Assembly (NCBI GenBank): GCA_964476625.1
Contig: CAYZBJ010000001.1
Coordinates: 62,001-126,000, forward strand
Source: JAMLIN01 sp964476625
Lineage (GTDB): Bacteria; Pseudomonadota; Gammaproteobacteria; Burkholderiales; Burkholderiaceae_E
Direction of reading: 5' to 3'
Length of the DNA stretch: 64,000 nt
This document shows positions 25,020 through 33,794 of this stretch, in pieces. Below the pieces are notes generated by a model. That model did no database searches, was not told the DNA's origin, and was given only the letters and a program-made list of their open reading frames with translations. The position numbers were made by a program, and so were the translations under genes. The stretch's first letter is position 1; each line of letters opens with the position of its first letter.

Positions 25020-26459
25020 ATGCCCCCCGACCGCCGGGCCCTGCTCGGCCTCGCCATCGTCTGCCTCGGCGCGCTGCTCTCGCCGCTGGACACCACCGTC
25101 AACACCGCCTTCCCGGTGATCACGGCGGCGTTCTCGCTCCCGCTGGCCGACATCCAGTGGGTGGTGATCCCCTATGTGCTGGCGCAGTCGATCTTCGCGC
25201 TGGTCTTCGGGCACCTGGGCGATCGCTTCGGGCACCGGCGAATCTTCGCGCTCGGCCTGGCCGCCTGTGCGCTGTCGCATGCAGCGGTCGCGCTCGCCCC
25301 GGACTACGGGGTGATGGTGGCGATGCGGGTCTTCCAGGGAGCAGCCGTCGGCATGACGGTCGCCTGCGCCCCGGCGCTCGCCACCCTGCTCTTTCCTCCG
25401 AGCGGCAAGGCGCTGGCACTCGCTCGCTACGCCGCCGCCTTCAGCCTTGCGATGGCGATCGGTCCCTGGATCGGCGGCCTGCTGCTCGGCGCCTTCGACT
25501 GGCCGGGCGTTTTCTGGTTCCGGGTGCCGATCGCACTCGTGGCGCTGGCGCTGGTGCCCCTGTTGCCGAGCTTCGCGCCCTTGCCGATCGCGACCGCAAC
25601 CGCAATGGCGGACGGCAAGCAGCATGCCACTGCGGAACGCACCGTCGCCGTCCACGGCCAGTCCCATGGTTTCGACTGGGCGGGCACCGTCGCGCTTACC
25701 GCGGTGCTGGTCTGCCTGACCTTCGCCCTGGTGGTGCTGACCGATCCGGAAGCTTCGACCTTACGCGGCCTGCTGATGCTCGCGCTGGGCATCGCCGGCG
25801 GCTTCGGGTTCGGCCGCATCGAGGCGCGCGCTGCGCAGCCGGTCCTGCGTACCGGGCACTTCGGCTCGGGGCGCTTCACCGGCATCCAGCTCGCTTCGGT
25901 AGCGATCAGCTGCGCCTGCTTCGCCAACCTGCTGCTGCTGCCCTATGTGCTCACCGGCAGGGTCGGCGCTTCGATCGTCCTGACCGGCCTGGTGCTGTCG
26001 GTGTACCCGGGCGGCTCCGTGATCGGCAGCATCCTCGCCGGCCGGGTCGCCGGGCGCTGGTCGCACGACCGGCAGATGGTGGTCGGCACGGCGATCGCCG
26101 CCGTGGGGCTGCTCGCCACCGCGCTCGTCCTGCAAGTGGCGCCGGCAATGTCGCTGGCCTGGCTGCTGGCGCTGGGCATGTTTACCTGCGGCCTCGGCCA
26201 GGGCCTCTTCCAGGTTGGCTACATGGATGCGACCACATCGCTGTTGCCGATCGAGGAGCGCGGTACCGCCGGCAGCCTCGTCAACGTCACCCGCCTGCTC
26301 GGCCTGGTGCTGGGTGCGACCGGCATCGGCTGGTTGCGCTGGGCAACCGGCAGCGACGCGACGAGCTTCTGGATCCTGGGCGGCGGAGTCGCGCTGATGT
26401 GGGCGCTGTTCGCGATGGGGACGAGGAATCCACACTCGCCGACCCGCGAAGGCTCCTGA
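25020..26459 (+). CDS. MFS drug-efflux-type transporter (DHA2-like, 14 helices)
   Basis: A 479-residue integral membrane protein with about 14 hydrophobic segments. The first helix region ends in LDTTVNTAFPVI, the DHA2 motif LDxTVVNVALP in variant form. The MFS loop motif GHLGDRFGHRR is near residue 65, and GPWIGGLLLGAF (motif C, antiporter signature) is near 155. Such proteins export toxic compounds using the proton gradient. ATG 25020 is taken as the start because the open frame further upstream is antisense to the SDR gene. Its stop directly abuts the stop of the convergent fic gene. Confidence 0.85.
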   Translation: MPPDRRALLGLAIVCLGALLSPLDTTVNTAFPVITAAFSLPLADIQWVVIPYVLAQSIFALVFGHLGDRFGHRRIFALGLAACALSHAAVALAPDYGVMVAMRVFQGAAVGMTVACAPALATLLFPPSGKALALARYAAAFSLAMAIGPWIGGLLLGAFDWPGVFWFRVPIALVALALVPLLPSFAPLPIATATAMADGKQHATAERTVAVHGQSHGFDWAGTVALTAVLVCLTFALVVLTDPEASTLRGLLMLALGIAGGFGFGRIEARAAQPVLRTGHFGSGRFTGIQLASVAISCACFANLLLLPYVLTGRVGASIVLTGLVLSVYPGGSVIGSILAGRVAGRWSHDRQMVVGTAIAAVGLLATALVLQVAPAMSLAWLLALGMFTCGLGQGLFQVGYMDATTSLLPIEERGTAGSLVNVTRLLGLVLGATGIGWLRWATGSDATSFWILGGGVALMWALFAMGTRNPHSPTREGS

Positions 26460-27623
26460 CTACAGCGGTTCGGCACCCTCGTTCAGGATGACCAGGTAGC
26501 CGTCGTAGGCGAAGACGCGATTGCGCTGGCGGCCGGTGATCTCGCGCACGACGCCCAGTTCCTGGAGTGCCTGGACAGCGCGCGCCGCCGTCTGGTAGTT
26601 GACGCCGGCACGCTCGACAAGGTCGTTGATGGTGGCCAGTGGCCGCTGGCGCAGTGCGTCGAAGATCCGCAATGCGTTGGCAGCCGGACGCCCAAGCGCC
26701 GCTACCCGCTCGGTGTCGGCGCGAAAAAGCGCAAGCAATCGATGGGCGGTATCGACGGCCCCGGCCGAGGTGCACTCGACCCCTTCCAGGAAGAAATCCA
26801 CCCAGGCTTCCCAGTCACCGTCGTGGCGCACGGCGTGCAGCAAGCGGTAGTACTCGGCGCGATGCTGCTTCAGGTAGAGGCTCAGGTACAGCAGCGGCTG
26901 GCGCAACACGCCATCGTGATGGAGCACCATCGCGATGAGCAGGCGGCCGATCCGACCATTGCCATCGAGAAACGGGTGGATCGTCTCGAACTGGACATGG
27001 GCGAGCGCGGCGCGAACCAGGGATGAATACGGCAGGGTATCGTCATGCAGGAATCGTTCGAGCCCGGCCATGCATTCCTGCACCAGGTCGGGGGGCGTCG
27101 GCACGAACAGGGCATTGCCCGGACGCGTCCCGCCGATCCAGTTCTGAGTCGTGCGGAATTCGCCGGGCTGCTTGTCGGCGCCGCGCCCACGCGCGAGCAG
27201 CTTGCCGTGCATCTCACACAGCAGGCGATTGGACAGGGGAAAGCCTTCGCGCATCCTGGCAAGGCCATGCTCGAGGGCTGCCACATAATTGGACACTTCG
27301 ACGACATCATCGAAGGGCACACCCGGCGCCTCGTCGAGTTCGAAAAGCAACAGGTCCGAGAACGACGACTGGGTACCTTCGATCTGGCTCGACAGCAAGG
27401 CTTCGCGCCGGACATAGGCGTACAGGAACAGGTCCGGGTCGGGCAGTAGCGCCGTGATGGCATCCAACCGTCCGCAGGCGAGCAGGGCTTCGTGATGCCG
27501 ACGCGCTCGACGACCAGTCAGTTCGAGCGGTGGCGCCGGGGGCAGCAGCGCCGGCACGAAGGCGCGCACCGGCTCACTACCCGTTCGGGTGGTCTCGTAG
27601 CGACCAGTGAATCCGCGCTGCAT
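26460..27623 (-). CDS. Fic-family AMP-transferase with C-terminal winged helix
   Basis: A 387-residue class II Fic protein. The inhibitory helix motif SSQIEG is at residues 78-83, ahead of the Fic core. The catalytic motif HPFLDGNGRIGR is at 216-227 and is fully canonical. The C-terminal 90 residues look like a winged helix (INDLVERAGVNYQTAARAVQALQEL, then a wing with GRQRNRVFAYDGY). Fic enzymes move AMP from ATP to a hydroxyl of a target protein, and the inhibitory glutamate keeps them off. ATG 27623 fits the usual FTGRYE start. A 13-bp-arm palindrome 41 bases upstream is probably its own operator. Confidence 0.88.
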   Translation of the reverse strand: MQRGFTGRYETTRTGSEPVRAFVPALLPPAPPLELTGRRARRHHEALLACGRLDAITALLPDPDLFLYAYVRREALLSSQIEGTQSSFSDLLLFELDEAPGVPFDDVVEVSNYVAALEHGLARMREGFPLSNRLLCEMHGKLLARGRGADKQPGEFRTTQNWIGGTRPGNALFVPTPPDLVQECMAGLERFLHDDTLPYSSLVRAALAHVQFETIHPFLDGNGRIGRLLIAMVLHHDGVLRQPLLYLSLYLKQHRAEYYRLLHAVRHDGDWEAWVDFFLEGVECTSAGAVDTAHRLLALFRADTERVAALGRPAANALRIFDALRQRPLATINDLVERAGVNYQTAARAVQALQELGVVREITGRQRNRVFAYDGYLVILNEGAEPL

Positions 27624-27663
27624 GGGATTGCCTCGTTCACGCACAGGACGGCGTGGTCGACAG

Positions 27664-27695
27664 TTATTAACACAAACCGGCTTTTGTGTTAATAA
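27664..27695 (-). promoter_or_regulatory. Long palindromic operator upstream of fic
   Basis: TTATTAACACAAA (27664-27676) and TTTGTGTTAATAA (27683-27695) are perfect 13-base arms around a six-base centre. The block is strongly AT-rich in GC-rich surroundings and lies 41 bases before the fic ATG. It could be bound by the winged helix of the Fic protein as an autoregulatory site. Confidence 0.65.
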
Positions 27696-27844
27696 TCAGC
27701 ATCGCTATTCTCACTGGTGTAAACAGGTACGGCTGCCCGCCACACAAAACGCTGGCAGCCATGAGGCGGCAGCGACATCAGCCCGATCGCCGCCTCAAGC
27801 AACCGGGATTGTCACCCCACCTTGATTTCGACGAAAGCCAGCGC

Positions 27845-28183
27845 TCACATCTGCCGCGCAGGGCGAGGCGCATCGCCGGGATGGACGGTGGGCACTTCCA
27901 CCACCGGCTCGCCGCGCGGCGTGACCACGCCGAGCTGGCTGTCGAAGCCGAACTCGACGAAGTCGGCCTGGTCGTCGACCACCGGCGTGGCGCCGGGATC
28001 GTCGGCAACGCCGACCGGGGCGATCGGCGCGATGAGGGACGCGGGATCGAGTTCGGGGTCGGTCGAGAAGAGGCCGGAAGCCAGCAGCGCGACGACGACC
28101 ACGACCAGCAGGGGGCCGACCCAGCCGCCCCGGGGCTCACGACGCCCGACCGGGCTGGCGTGGCCGGAAATGATTTCGCTCAT
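27845..28183 (-). CDS. Small single-pass membrane protein
   Basis: A 112-residue protein. ATG 28183 follows GGGGAGCGATCG and gives MSEIISGHASP. One transmembrane helix, WVGPLLVVVVVALLASGLF, spans about residues 24-42; the charged GRREPRGG before it suggests an N-in topology. The remaining 70 residues are acidic, proline-rich and probably periplasmic (FVEFGFDSQLGVVTPRGEP). No family recognised. It lies about 80 bases after the stop of the Fe-S protein gene on the same strand. Confidence 0.6.
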   Translation of the reverse strand: MSEIISGHASPVGRREPRGGWVGPLLVVVVVALLASGLFSTDPELDPASLIAPIAPVGVADDPGATPVVDDQADFVEFGFDSQLGVVTPRGEPVVEVPTVHPGDAPRPARQM

Positions 28184-28264
28184 CGATCGCTCCCCTGTTT
28201 GCCATGAGATGGCAATCAGCGTGCCCACCGCTGGGCTCACGGGATGAGCATAGCGAATTCGGCG

Positions 28265-29689
28265 TCAGGACGGCGGGTTGACCCCACGGGGCGGCGACCG
28301 GAGACTGCCGAACTTGGCCGCCCCGCCCAGGCATTCGAGTCCGCCCCGGAACTCGGCCGAGGAGAAGATCTCGGCGCCGTTCTGGCGCAGGAAGGCCGGG
28401 TCGATGTCGACGCCGTTCGCTTCGAGCCAGGGGCCGGCGGTTTCTGCCACCAGCGCCCAGTCGTCGAGCGCCCGCAAGCCCTTGTTGGCATCGGCATGGG
28501 GGGTCTCGCCGAGCCCCTCGACCAGCAGGTCGGTGAAGTTCAGGACATCGAAGCGGCGCCCTTTCGCGGCGCCGAGGAAGGTCTGGTGGCAACCGTGGTA
28601 CAGGGTGACGAAGGCATCGACCCGATGCCGCTCGGCCGCCTCGACCTGTTCGGCATGCTCGCACCGGGCGAGCTCCGGGGTCTTGGAGCAACCCGAGGCG
28701 CCGCAGGTATAGGCCTGCTCCCAGAGGGTCTCGACGACTTCGAGTTCCGGTATGGCGGCCAGCAGACGGGCGACGTTGCCAGTCACCTGCGCCCCGCCGG
28801 CGACATGGCCATGGAGCACCACCCGCCGCGGGACCGGATGCGTGAAGCGCAGCTCGCCGGCCTCGAGCCGCTCGACCAGCAGGTTGGTGACATGGTCGAA
28901 CTGGAAGCTCGATTCGGTGAAACCCTCGAGCATCTCGCCGAGATGGATCTCGCAGGTCGGGCACCAGTTGAGCACCCGCTGTGGCTCGAAGCGGTCGAAG
29001 CGACGCATCACCGACTGGGCGACCCGGCCGCCCTGGTCGACCTGGCCTTCCCACTTGGCGGCGATCACGCCGCAGCAGGCCGAGGGGCCGCCGGCGAAGG
29101 CATAGTCGATACCGATCGCATCGAGCACCGTCATGGTGTTGAACAGCAGGTGCGGCGTCTTGAGCGGATTGCAGCCGCCATAGAAGACGAAGGGCGCGCT
29201 GCGCTTGGGCTCGGGCACGAACAGCCGCTTGAACTCCTCGGGCACCACCTGCATCGCGAGCATCAGCTTGATCGAGCGCGACATCCGCTTGAAGAGCTCG
29301 GGCGTCTTCGTGCCCTCGCTCGCGAGCTTGGTGGTCGACAGGGTCAGCATACGCCGCGGGTTGACCTTCTCGGGACACTCGTCGATGCAGATGCCGCAAC
29401 TGTTGCAGCTGCGGATCCAGCCTTCGGCGCCTTCATCCAGGCTCGCATCGCGCAGCAGGGCGTCGAGCACGTTGGTGACCGTTGCGATCGGGTCGGCATC
29501 CTTGACCGCCGAGTACGGCGTGACCGGGCAGACCTCGACGCAGCGCCCGCAACGCACGCAGGCTTCGTCGATGCGCTCGGCGGCGTCGCGCAGGAAGGTG
29601 GCGAGGTCGCCGCCAGCCGTGGCAGTGGCGGCCGGGTTGTCGGCGGGGGCCGTGCCTGCGGTCGTGCCTGCGATGGTGCCGGTTCTCAT
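28265..29689 (-). CDS. (Fe-S)-binding oxidoreductase subunit, GlcF/GlpC/HdrB-like
   Basis: A 474-residue protein. Two ferredoxin-like 4Fe-4S motifs lie at C44-C47-C50-C54 (CVRCGRCVEVCP) and C95-C98-C101-C105 (CNSCGICIDECP). Two cysteine-rich CCG-type repeats follow, with CCG in GGPSACCGVIAAKW and WCPTCEIHLGEM, and CGASGCSK with YHGCHQTF further on. This is the layout of glycolate oxidase GlcF, glycerol-3-phosphate GlpC and heterodisulfide-reductase-type subunits, which pass electrons from a flavin partner to quinone. ATG 29689 overlaps the TGA of the RidA gene. An FAD oxidase lies 7.6 kb away at 37268 but is not in the same operon. Confidence 0.82.
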   Translation of the reverse strand: MRTGTIAGTTAGTAPADNPAATATAGGDLATFLRDAAERIDEACVRCGRCVEVCPVTPYSAVKDADPIATVTNVLDALLRDASLDEGAEGWIRSCNSCGICIDECPEKVNPRRMLTLSTTKLASEGTKTPELFKRMSRSIKLMLAMQVVPEEFKRLFVPEPKRSAPFVFYGGCNPLKTPHLLFNTMTVLDAIGIDYAFAGGPSACCGVIAAKWEGQVDQGGRVAQSVMRRFDRFEPQRVLNWCPTCEIHLGEMLEGFTESSFQFDHVTNLLVERLEAGELRFTHPVPRRVVLHGHVAGGAQVTGNVARLLAAIPELEVVETLWEQAYTCGASGCSKTPELARCEHAEQVEAAERHRVDAFVTLYHGCHQTFLGAAKGRRFDVLNFTDLLVEGLGETPHADANKGLRALDDWALVAETAGPWLEANGVDIDPAFLRQNGAEIFSSAEFRGGLECLGGAAKFGSLRSPPRGVNPPS

Positions 29690-30096
29690 GGCGCGCTCCC
29701 TTCTTCCGGCAGACTGACGATCGCCTCGATCTCGACCAGCATCTTCGGGTCGGCCAGGCGCGGCACTTCGACCAGGGTCGCCGCCGGGCGATTGACGTAG
29801 TACTGCGCCCGGATCTCGCGGGTCTGCTCGCTGAAGGCCTGGATGTCGGTGGTGAAGATCAGGTACTTGATGATGTCGCCCCAGCCGGCGCCGGCCGCCG
29901 CGAGGATGTCGCCGATGTTCTCGTAGCACTGGCGCGCCTGCGCAGCCATGTCGCCCACCCCGACGATTTCGCCGTTGCGGTCACGCGCGGTGATGCCGGC
30001 GGTATGCAGGAAGCGGCCCGACGAGACCACGCCGAGCGAGAAGGGAATCCTGTCCTCGAGCGGCTTGCCGAGCCGCAGGTCCTTGCGATTGCCCAT
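29686..30096 (-). CDS. RidA family (YjgF/YER057c/UK114) protein
   Basis: A 136-residue protein of the chorismate-mutase-like RidA superfamily: IPFSLGVVSSGRFLHTAGITARD at the N-terminus, QARQCYENIGDILAAAGAGWGDIIKYLIF in the middle, and EVPRLADPKMLVEIEAIVSLP at the end. True RidA enzymes hydrolyse reactive enamine/imine intermediates. The key arginine normally found in the late V-x-R-x-x-L region appears here as VEVPRLAD, with P preceding R, so activity is uncertain and a subfamily Rid protein is likely. It is translationally coupled to the Fe-S subunit, which hints at a shared pathway. Confidence 0.8.
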   Translation of the reverse strand: MGNRKDLRLGKPLEDRIPFSLGVVSSGRFLHTAGITARDRNGEIVGVGDMAAQARQCYENIGDILAAAGAGWGDIIKYLIFTTDIQAFSEQTREIRAQYYVNRPAATLVEVPRLADPKMLVEIEAIVSLPEEGSAP

Positions 30097-30351
30097 GGGT
30101 TGCGTCTCCAGGCGGTCGTTCGTCTGTTGTTCGAGGCGCCTGCACGGCTACCCTGTTGTCGTGCTGCGCCCGCCGTCCGTCCAATGGCCACAGTGCCACG
30201 ATTTCGCGGCCAGCGGAAGCCCGCGGGCGGCCCGGCCGGCGGCAGTCCGTACCGTCTCGCGCCCGCCCCGTCGGGCATGGCGATTGCCGGCTCTGCGGGA
30301 CATCCACTGACAGGCGGGAGTTGCGACAGCCACCGCCAAAGGAGCGCAGCC

Positions 30352-30672
30352 ATGCCACGCGGCGACAAGGATGCCTATACCGACAAGCAGAGGCGCAAGG
30401 CCGAGCACATCGAGGAGGGCTACAAGGAGCGCGGTGTGCCCGAGGACGAGGCCGAACGCCGTGCCTGGGCCACGGTGAACAAGGACTCCGGGGGCGGCAA
30501 CAAGTCCGGCTCGGGCCGCGGCAAGCAGGACACGAAGGAATCGGCGAAGAAAGGCGGTCGGCTCGGTGGCCGGGCTGCCGCGAGGCGGACCGCGGCCGAG
30601 CGCTCCGCTTCGGCGAAGAAAGCGGCGCAGACCCGCAAGCGGAACCAGGCAGCCAGGGCGTCGGCACATTGA
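30352..30672 (+). CDS. Small basic stress-type protein with a KGG-like, lysine/arginine-rich tail
   Basis: A 106-residue very basic protein. The N-terminal 45 residues (KDAYTDKQRRKAEHIEEGYK, RGVPEDEAERRAWATVNK) are a highly conserved block in proteobacterial proteins often labelled plasmid-stabilisation protein, without proof. The tail is repetitive (SGSGRGKQ, KKGGRLGG, AAARRTAAERSASAKKAAQ), histone H1-like in composition. DNA binding is plausible. ATG 30352 follows AAAGGAGCG. The 255 bases before it, shared with the divergent RidA gene, hold no other gene. Confidence 0.75.
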   Translation: MPRGDKDAYTDKQRRKAEHIEEGYKERGVPEDEAERRAWATVNKDSGGGNKSGSGRGKQDTKESAKKGGRLGGRAAARRTAAERSASAKKAAQTRKRNQAARASAH

Positions 30673-30698
30673 GCGCGACCAGGTCGGGCGGCGCATCG

Positions 30699-31679
30699 AT
30701 GAAAGCCTTGCTGCTGCATAACCCCGGCGCGGGCGCGAACGGGGTCTCGGGCGACGACCTGCTCCAGGCGTTTCGCGACGCCGGCTGGGAGGTCGAGTAC
30801 ATGAAGAGCGACGGCGCCGAGTTCGTCGAGCGCCTCGGCAGCGAACTGCGAGACGAGTTCGACCTCGTGGCGGCCGCCGGCGGCGACGGCACGATCGCGC
30901 GGGTCCTCAATGGCATCGCCGCGCCGGCCCCGGCTCTGGCGCTGCTGCCGCTTGGCACCGCCAACAACATCGCCTCGGCCCTGGGCATCGACGGCGATCC
31001 GCGGGAGATCATCGCCGGCCTCGCTGACGCCGACTCGGTGCCGCTCGACATCGCCATCGCCGAGGGCCCCTGGGGCATGCGGCGCTTCTGCGAATCGGTC
31101 GGCTTCGGGCTGATCGCCCGCGGGCTCGCGCCGGTCAATGCGGCCCGCCTGCCGAGCGCGCACAAGATCCCCACCGGGCGTGATGCGCTGCGACAGGCGC
31201 TGCGCTCGATGGCGCCCGATCCGCTGTCGCTCGGCCTCGACGGCAGGAAGGCGGACGAGGAAGTCCTGCTGCTGGAGCTGCTGCGCATCCCGAGCGTCGG
31301 CCCCCGCCTGCGCCTGGTCCCAGAGGCCCATCCGGGCGACGGCCGGCTCTATGTCGCGACCCTCGGCGCCGAGGGTCGCGAGCAGATGCTCGACTGGCTG
31401 CATCACCCCGACGACGGCGAGCCAGCGCCCCTGAAACTGCGCGAAGCCCAGCGCATCGAGATCGAATGGCACGGCCACCCGGTGCATCTCGACGACCGCT
31501 TCGAGGCCGCTCCGCATGAGCCCGCCCGGATGACGGCAGCGCTGCAGATCGGCGCACTGCGCGTCCGGGTGCCCGGGACGCCGACCGCCGCGACGACCGG
31601 CGAGCAGCCGACCCTCCTGTCGACCCTGTTCCCGGCCGCCGACGCCGTCGACGACACCGACAGCCGGCAGACCGGATGA
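30699..31679 (+). CDS. Diacylglycerol kinase-family lipid kinase
   Basis: A 326-residue protein. The DAGK catalytic domain shows KALLLHNPGAG at the start, the nucleotide loop GGDGT at 61-65 and LPLGTANNIASALG at 83-96. The C-terminal two thirds form the expected beta-sandwich. The family phosphorylates diacylglycerol, sphingosine-like or other lipids with ATP at the inner membrane. The last 35 residues are low complexity. Its TGA overlaps the ATG of the inositol-monophosphatase-like gene, so kinase and phosphatase are made together, perhaps for phospholipid head-group turnover (inference). Confidence 0.83.
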   Translation: MKALLLHNPGAGANGVSGDDLLQAFRDAGWEVEYMKSDGAEFVERLGSELRDEFDLVAAAGGDGTIARVLNGIAAPAPALALLPLGTANNIASALGIDGDPREIIAGLADADSVPLDIAIAEGPWGMRRFCESVGFGLIARGLAPVNAARLPSAHKIPTGRDALRQALRSMAPDPLSLGLDGRKADEEVLLLELLRIPSVGPRLRLVPEAHPGDGRLYVATLGAEGREQMLDWLHHPDDGEPAPLKLREAQRIEIEWHGHPVHLDDRFEAAPHEPARMTAALQIGALRVRVPGTPTAATTGEQPTLLSTLFPAADAVDDTDSRQTG

Positions 31680-32512
31680 CGGCGGACGAACGCGAGAAGA
31701 TCGAGCTGCTCGCGGTGGAACTCGCGACGCTCGCGGGCGCCCAGATCGTGGCCGCCATGAGCCGCTCGCTCACGGTGCGCTACAAGGGGCCGCAGGGCCT
31801 GTTCCGCGACCCGGTCTCGGAGGTCGACAACGGCGTCGAGATACTGATCCGGGCGCGCCTGGCCGTCGAATACCCCACGCACGACATCCTCGGCGAGGAG
31901 ATCCTCGACCGCCCCGGCAACGACCACGACGTGGTCTGGGCAATCGACCCGATCGACGGCACCAGCAATTTCGTCAACGGTTTCCCGATGTTCTGCGCCA
32001 CCATCGGGGTGCTCGCGCGCGGCCGCCCGGTGGTCGGCGCGACCTGGTGCTCGACCAGCCACCTGCTGCGTCCCGGCGTCTACCATGCCAGCCTCGGCGG
32101 GCCGCTGCGCTTCGACGGCCAGCCGGTGATCCGCCCCGTCCATCCGAGCCTGCGCCGACGGCTGGCCGGCGAACCGGACCAGTCGGTGCCGAACGCGCCC
32201 TGGCACATGCGCAAGACCGGGTCGGCGGCGATCGAGTGCGCCTTCGCGGCGGTGGGCCTGCTGCAGTTCGCCCGCTTCGCCTCGCCGAACATCTGGGACG
32301 TCGCCGGCGGCCTCGCGCTCGCCCGTTCCACCGGCCGTGCGATCAGGGTCCGCGAGGGCGGCCGCTGGCGGGAGTTCGTCGGCTTCGGGCGCGGGACCGA
32401 CCCCGAGGCGGTCGAAGTCATGCGCGACTGGCGCCTGCCGCTGATCGTCGGCGAACCCGCCGCGGTCGCCGAAGCCCTGCGACTGCAGGCCAACACGGAG
32501 AATCCGACATGA
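31676..32512 (+). CDS. Inositol monophosphatase family phosphatase
   Basis: A 278-residue protein. The metal-binding motifs are GEE at 73-75 (ILGEEILDRPG), WAIDPIDGTSNFVNGFP with DPIDGT at 91-96, and WDVAGGLALA near 220. These are all the residues of the Mg2+-dependent IMPase/CysQ/FBPase fold. Substrates in the family range from inositol phosphate to PAP. A long insert with many histidines and arginines around residues 145-180 differs from E. coli SuhB. It overlaps the gene before and the gene after by four bases each (ATGA). Confidence 0.85.
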   Translation: MTADEREKIELLAVELATLAGAQIVAAMSRSLTVRYKGPQGLFRDPVSEVDNGVEILIRARLAVEYPTHDILGEEILDRPGNDHDVVWAIDPIDGTSNFVNGFPMFCATIGVLARGRPVVGATWCSTSHLLRPGVYHASLGGPLRFDGQPVIRPVHPSLRRRLAGEPDQSVPNAPWHMRKTGSAAIECAFAAVGLLQFARFASPNIWDVAGGLALARSTGRAIRVREGGRWREFVGFGRGTDPEAVEVMRDWRLPLIVGEPAAVAEALRLQANTENPT

Positions 32513-32751
32513 AGCAAGTCAACGAGTCCCGCCTGCCGCCCGAGACACTCGAGATCTACCGGCAGCTCTCGCGCCATGGCAAGGCCCGCGAACGGGTCAC
32601 CGAGAGCAACGTGGCCGATCTGATGAAGCTCGCCGAGCGCGACGGCCACACCATCCTCGCGCAGGAACTGCGCGAGTGGAGCGCCAACTGCGCGCCACCG
32701 AAGGACGAACCCGGGACCCCGTCGCCGGAGGACACGCCGCCGGCCGCCTGA
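32509..32751 (+). CDS. Small uncharacterised protein coupled to the phosphatase gene
   Basis: An 80-residue protein. It is helical up to about residue 60 (PPETLEIYRQLSRHGKARERV, SNVADLMKLAERDGHTILA), then has a proline-rich acidic tail. No known family. The ATGA overlap with the phosphatase and a composition typical of the region support it as real. It is the third gene of the lipid-kinase operon; 76 bases follow before the next gene. Confidence 0.6.
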   Translation: MKQVNESRLPPETLEIYRQLSRHGKARERVTESNVADLMKLAERDGHTILAQELREWSANCAPPKDEPGTPSPEDTPPAA

Positions 32752-32827
32752 CCCACCACGCGCAGCAGCGATCGGCCCGGGGCCGCCGGCGCGGCCGTGA
32801 TATCGCCGCCGCGCTATCCTCGGGGCC

Positions 32828-33778
32828 ATGAGACTCATCGCCGCCGATGAAACCCGCCGGGCGCTGCCCTTCGATGCCCTCGTCGACGCCCTGCGCACGA
32901 TGTTCGCCAGCGGCTGCGAGGTGCCGCCACGCCAGGTGCTCGACATCGCCGCGCCGGCGCACGGCACGGCGATGGTCTCGCTGGTGATGCCCGCCTGGGT
33001 GCCGGATCGCTACTACGGGGTCAAGACGATCAACATCGCGCCGGGCAACGGCGCGCGCGGCCTGCCGGGCCTGCATGCCGCCTACATGCTGTTCGATGCG
33101 GTCACCGGCGTGCCCCTGGCGGTGATCGACGGCGACCAGGTCACCAACCGGCGCACCGCGGCGGCCTCGGCGCTGGCCGCTTCCTTTCTCGCCCGCGAGG
33201 ACGCCAGCCACCTGCTGGTGGTGGGCGCCGGGCGCATCGCCCGCCTGCTGCCGGCGGCCTATCGCGCGGTGCGACCGATCCGGCGGGTGACGGTCTGGGC
33301 GCGCGATGCGGCCAGGGCCAGCGCGCTGGCGCAGTCGCTGTCCGCCGAGGGCTTCGATGCGCAGCCGTCCGCCGACCTGGCCACCGCCGCGGGCGAAGCC
33401 GACATCGTCAGCTGCGCGACCCTGGCCACCGAGCCGGTGCTGCGGGGGCGCTGGCTGCGCCCGGGCAGCCACCTCGACCTGATCGGCAGCTTCACCCCGG
33501 CGATGCGCGAAGCCGACGACGACTGCTTCGCCGGCGCATCGATCTTCGTCGATACGCCCGAGGCGCTGACCAAGAGCGGCGAGCTGATCGGGCCGATCTC
33601 GCGCGGGGTGTTCGCCGCCGGCGACGTGCGCGCCGCGCTCGATGCGCTGTGCCGCGGCGAGGCGCCAGGGCGAACGAGCCGCGAGGAGCGCACCGTGTTC
33701 AAATCGGTCGGTATCGCGCTCGAGGATCTCGCCGCCGCGATCCTCGCCTACGAGGGCATCGGCGGCCACCAGCGCTGA
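32828..33778 (+). CDS. Ornithine cyclodeaminase/mu-crystallin family dehydrogenase
   Basis: A 316-residue protein. It shows the family motif GVKTINIAPGNGARGLPGLHA, the loop DGDQVTNRRTAAASALAA, and the NAD(P)-binding glycine motif VVGAGRIARLL in a Rossmann domain. It lacks the extra pieces of true ornithine cyclodeaminase from Pseudomonas, so ketimine or delta-1-pyrroline-2-carboxylate reductase, or an alanine-dehydrogenase-type reaction, is as likely. It starts the four-gene plus-strand run OCD, cyclase, ChaC-like; the cyclase gene starts 16 bases after it. Confidence 0.85.
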   Translation: MRLIAADETRRALPFDALVDALRTMFASGCEVPPRQVLDIAAPAHGTAMVSLVMPAWVPDRYYGVKTINIAPGNGARGLPGLHAAYMLFDAVTGVPLAVIDGDQVTNRRTAAASALAASFLAREDASHLLVVGAGRIARLLPAAYRAVRPIRRVTVWARDAARASALAQSLSAEGFDAQPSADLATAAGEADIVSCATLATEPVLRGRWLRPGSHLDLIGSFTPAMREADDDCFAGASIFVDTPEALTKSGELIGPISRGVFAAGDVRAALDALCRGEAPGRTSREERTVFKSVGIALEDLAAAILAYEGIGGHQR

Positions 33779-33794
33779 GCAAGGAGACAAGGCC

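Noticed and set aside
23493..25667. A 724-codon minus-strand open frame
   Set aside because: High-GC shadow of the SDR, CxxC protein and MFS genes; no family motifs in its own frame.
28137..29399. Long minus-strand frame within the Fe-S protein gene
   Set aside because: Arginine- and proline-rich composition of an alternative frame; the glycolate-oxidase-like frame explains the DNA.
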